In this document: one piece after another, positions 62,031-64,000 of the stretch
Layout: each line of letters begins with the position of its first letter
Position numbering within the stretch: position 1 is the stretch's first letter
Program-made: the position numbers and the translations under genes
The notes under the pieces: generated by a model
What the model saw: only the letters and a program-made list of their open reading frames with translations
Told to the model about the DNA's origin: nothing
The model's database searches: none
DNA from: Carnobacterium divergens
Lineage (GTDB): Bacteria > Bacillota > Bacilli > Lactobacillales > Carnobacteriaceae
Length of the DNA stretch: 64,000 bases
Assembly: GCF_900258435.1 (NCBI RefSeq)
Contig: NZ_LT992558.1
Location: 2,619,889-2,683,888, forward strand
Reading direction: 5' to 3'

Positions 62031-62058
62031 TAGGAACCCATCAAAAAATGGATTCCTA
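62031..62058 (-). terminator. hairpin between WxL and WxLIP genes of cluster 2
   Basis: TAGGAACCCAT (62031-62041) pairs with ATGGATTCCTA (62048-62058), one G-U. The minus-strand T-tract is weak, so partial termination or an mRNA-processing stem is likely. It matches the hairpin at 22853-22881 in cluster 1 by position. Confidence 0.5.
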
Positions 62059-62073
62059 CAGAAATTTTTTTAA

Positions 62074-62874
62074 TTAATTGCCTGGTGTTTCTGGTTCTGT
62101 ATTACCTGGTACATCTGTTAATGTCCAAGTTAAGGTTGTTTTGTATGTGTCTGCATCCTTAACAGTAGCTCCTGGTACACTTAGTTCAATGCTTTCTGCC
62201 ATTGTTGAAACATCTCCTGAGCGATAAACCCATGTACCAAAACCTTCTCCTTTAGAAGCTGCCATCACATTTTCAGCGACACCCGTTCCATCAGCTTTTA
62301 ATGAAAATGATTTTTTCACTGTACTTGGTGCTTTAGAGCTTGATGCTGAGGCTACTTCACCATTATTGAATGTAATTTCAGCTCCAACTAATTCTCTGCT
62401 TTCTTTTACAGATTTAAATTGACCATTTTGTTTTACGCTTAATGCCCAGCCTTTTTCACCACCACGTTTATCCGTAACTTGTGCATAATTAGGTACTGGA
62501 TTTTTTGTATCAATTTCTCCATCCGCACCTCTTAAAAATTGTGGTTTTGCAAAATAGGATTGATTTTTATTTGAAATCAATTGTTCGCCAAAATCTAAAC
62601 TTGACGCATAATCTAAACTCAATGGTCCATTTGTACCTGGCTCAACTGGTTTTTCTGGATCTGTTGGGTCTACTGGTTTTACTGGATCGGTTGGATCTGG
62701 ATCAGTTGGGTCTGTTGGATCAGTTGGTGATTCGTCTTCAATAAATTTTACTTGTGCATTTGTGTCGCGATTTGCTGGAATAGGGCCTGGTGCTGCTGAA
62801 ACATGACCCACTCCACTTAATAATAATGTACTGAATAAAACAGTTCCTACGGTTGCTAATTTTAATGATTTCAT
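62074..62874 (-). CDS. WxL-domain surface protein
   Basis: 266 residues: signal peptide (to about residue 27, VSAA), a long Pro/Asp/Thr repeat linker (about 48-82), and a WxL domain with GPLSLDYASSLDFG, GWALSVKQNG (first Trp-x-Leu) and TLTWTLTDVP (second), then a short tail after the second motif. Counterpart of the gene at 22901 (shared MAA-KGEG-GTWVYR phrase). GGAGAAATG precedes the ATG. It is 45 bp downstream of its sister WxL gene. Confidence 0.94.
   Translation of the reverse strand: MKSLKLATVGTVLFSTLLLSGVGHVSAAPGPIPANRDTNAQVKFIEDESPTDPTDPTDPDPTDPVKPVDPTDPEKPVEPGTNGPLSLDYASSLDFGEQLISNKNQSYFAKPQFLRGADGEIDTKNPVPNYAQVTDKRGGEKGWALSVKQNGQFKSVKESRELVGAEITFNNGEVASASSSKAPSTVKKSFSLKADGTGVAENVMAASKGEGFGTWVYRSGDVSTMAESIELSVPGATVKDADTYKTTLTWTLTDVPGNTEPETPGN
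62645..62735. repeat. imperfect tandem repeats encoding a Pro/Asp/Thr linker
   Basis: GGATC(T/A)GTTGGG-type units repeat about seven times within the WxL gene and encode PTDP/DPTDP steps. Likely slippage-prone, with variable linker length between strains. Confidence 0.6.
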
Positions 62875-62919
62875 TTTTTCATTTCTCCTCTGTTTTTGAC
62901 TAATTATTAGTTTTTTGTA

Positions 62920-63741
62920 TTAAACTTCAGGTGTTTCAGTATTTCCTGGAACATCTGTTAATGTCCAAGTTAATTTTGTATCGTATTTTACTGCATCTTT
63001 AGCGGTTGTTCCTGGAACAGATAAAGTAATCGCTTTATTTTTCTTAACAGATTGTCCATCAATTTCCATTTCTTCTACTTTCCCAAAACGATCTACCCAA
63101 GTTCCGGCACCTGCTCCTTTATCTGCAGTCATTACTTTTGTTACTGTATTTGGTGTTAAAGCCATATCAACTGTTTTTGGGGCAATTACATTCTCGACTG
63201 TTGAAGCAGCTTCACCTTGTGTAAAGGAAATTTGTGATCCAGTTAATTCTTTGTTTAAAGTTTTTTCATTTTTAAATTGTCCTTCTTGTTTAACTGTTAA
63301 TGTCCAACCACCATTGTTCCCGCGTTTATCTGTAATTTGTACGTAATTTGGTCTTGCAGTTGATTCATCAAAATCTGAAAGATCTTCATTCCATAAATAT
63401 TGTGGATTTGCATAGTACATTTCATCTTTATTTGTAATTTTATTTTTCCCAAAATCTAAACTTGACGCAAAATCAATACTTAAAGGTCCATCTGTACCAG
63501 GATTTGGTTTGTGATCTGGTGTTGTTGGGTCCCATGGGTTTACAGGTTTATTGGGATCTGGGTTTTCTGGATCAACTGGGTCTGTTGGGCTATCATCAGG
63601 TACAAATTCTACTATACCACCACTTTGATACGTTCTTACATAGTCTTCTCCACTTTCGTCTGCTGCTAATGCTTGCACTCCTGTTCCTGCTAAAGTAGCA
63701 AGAATCATTGCTGTTGTTGTACCATATTTAACTAATTTCAT
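62920..63741 (-). CDS. WxL-domain surface protein
   Basis: 273 residues from ATG 63741, which has AGGAGG 9 nt upstream. Signal peptide (to about residue 26, ALAAD), Pro/Asp/Asn-rich linker, and a WxL domain with GPLSIDFASSLDFG, GWTLTVKQEG and KLTWTLTDVPGN. Counterpart of the gene at 23678. As written, the frame is open upstream through the LPXTG coding region with no stop, so a fused protein is also readable; see the separate LPXTG entry. Confidence 0.93.
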   Translation of the reverse strand: MKLVKYGTTTAMILATLAGTGVQALAADESGEDYVRTYQSGGIVEFVPDDSPTDPVDPENPDPNKPVNPWDPTTPDHKPNPGTDGPLSIDFASSLDFGKNKITNKDEMYYANPQYLWNEDLSDFDESTARPNYVQITDKRGNNGGWTLTVKQEGQFKNEKTLNKELTGSQISFTQGEAASTVENVIAPKTVDMALTPNTVTKVMTADKGAGAGTWVDRFGKVEEMEIDGQSVKKNKAITLSVPGTTAKDAVKYDTKLTWTLTDVPGNTETPEV

Positions 63742-64000
63742 AATGAAATTCCTCCTGAGATTTTTTTTATTTATACTAATTAATAGCACAGCCGTTGATA
63801 ATAAACTGCCACCTATTAATAATAAATAACTATCATTAGTCTCGCCTGTTTGCGGCAATTTTGTTAATTGCCCTTCTTCATTTCTTATCTCTCCATTTTG
63901 ATTACTCGATGGAGGAACAAGTTGATTTGGATTATCAAAATCCGAATCTGGATATTCATATTCCCCATAAAATCCCACTCCACTATTAGAGTCGTAAGAC
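63742..64000 (-). CDS. small LPXTG-anchored surface protein, 5' end beyond window
   Basis: Partial. The visible part reads GVGFYGEYEYPDSDFDN, a polar middle, LPQTGE, a hydrophobic helix and a basic end. It corresponds to the cluster 1 protein at 24414 (SFYGDYE, LPQTGE). Reading right to left, the frame does not stop but continues into the WxL gene. Removing one base from the T8 run at 63761-63768 would instead end it at a TGA overlapping the WxL ATG, the coupling expected from cluster 1. Either a frameshift in this copy or a true read-through fusion. Confidence 0.8.

Noticed and set aside
62645-62735. Short regular repeats that might suggest a CRISPR array
   Set aside because: Units are directly adjacent, degenerate and in frame with a Pro/Asp/Thr protein linker; there are no spacers and no cas genes.
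1-64000. tRNA, rRNA, riboswitch, insertion sequence or prophage
   Set aside because: No cloverleaf-like or rRNA-like sequence, transposase, integrase, phage structural gene or T-box/known riboswitch core was recognised by reading; a covariance-model scan would be the decisive test.

Overview
The window is low-GC, densely coded bacterial chromosome. Features pointing to Lactobacillales, with Carnobacterium or a close Enterococcaceae/Carnobacteriaceae relative the best guess, are two WxL/WxLIP/LPXTG surface clusters, an Mga-type regulator, three D-2-hydroxyacid dehydrogenases, a nucleoside deoxyribosyltransferase, fused GlnHP transporters, LmrCD-type ABC pairs and a secreted GH18 chitinase. The genus is inferred from gene content, not proven. 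I found no rRNA, tRNA, CRISPR array, insertion sequence or prophage; gene units are short and usually separated by intrinsic terminators, many of them bidirectional.

Layout. 1-10 kb is mostly housekeeping: a surface-protein-like 3' fragment, pta, ung, a Cof-type phosphatase, pdxK, a D-lactate dehydrogenase, a LURP-one-related protein, a TetR-GNAT pair with a clear operator, and glnHP-glnQ. 10-15.7 kb holds an MFS transporter, a small unit of a DUF6056-like membrane protein plus lipoprotein, a 3D-domain cell-wall protein, a nucleoside deoxyribosyltransferase and a CmpB-like membrane protein. 15.8-19.4 kb is a heterodimeric ABC exporter. 19.4-28.5 kb (minus strand) is WxL cluster 1: a 1243-residue WxL adhesin, a small LPXTG protein, two WxL proteins and a WxL-interacting protein, followed by an Mga-like regulator with two small overlapping genes. 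A broken TipAS-type MerR gene lies just upstream.

29.4-37.7 kb carries amino-acid transport and stress genes: brnQ, a LacI-type regulator, an ABC permease plus binding protein lacking an adjacent ATPase, a 2-hydroxyacid dehydrogenase, an MhqO-like VOC protein with a DUF896 protein, and a YjeM-like permease. 37.8-42.2 kb is a PTS operon (PRD regulator with fused EIIB/EIIA, EIIB, UlaA-like EIIC, transaldolase). 42.4-49.6 kb holds a TIM-barrel protein, a FAD amine oxidoreductase, a TauE-type permease, a BcrA-like ABC exporter, an XRE regulator with a membrane protein, and a lipoprotein. 49.9-54.5 kb is an organic-acid module: AEC permease plus D-2-hydroxyacid dehydrogenase, convergent with a CitA/DcuS-type two-component system. 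54.7-60.5 kb holds mscL, a YdeI-like protein, a catabolite-repressible chitinase and a YhgE/Pip protein. From 60.6 kb to the right edge is WxL cluster 2 (WxLIP, two WxL proteins, and an LPXTG gene that runs off the window).

The most unusual elements are the two parallel WxL clusters and their shared internal hairpin, an A8 tract that puts the LPXTG frame in line with the next WxL gene, the Mga regulator translated with a secreted Asp/Pro-rich protein, the transporter without its ATPase, and the PTS whose only local EIIA lies inside the regulator.
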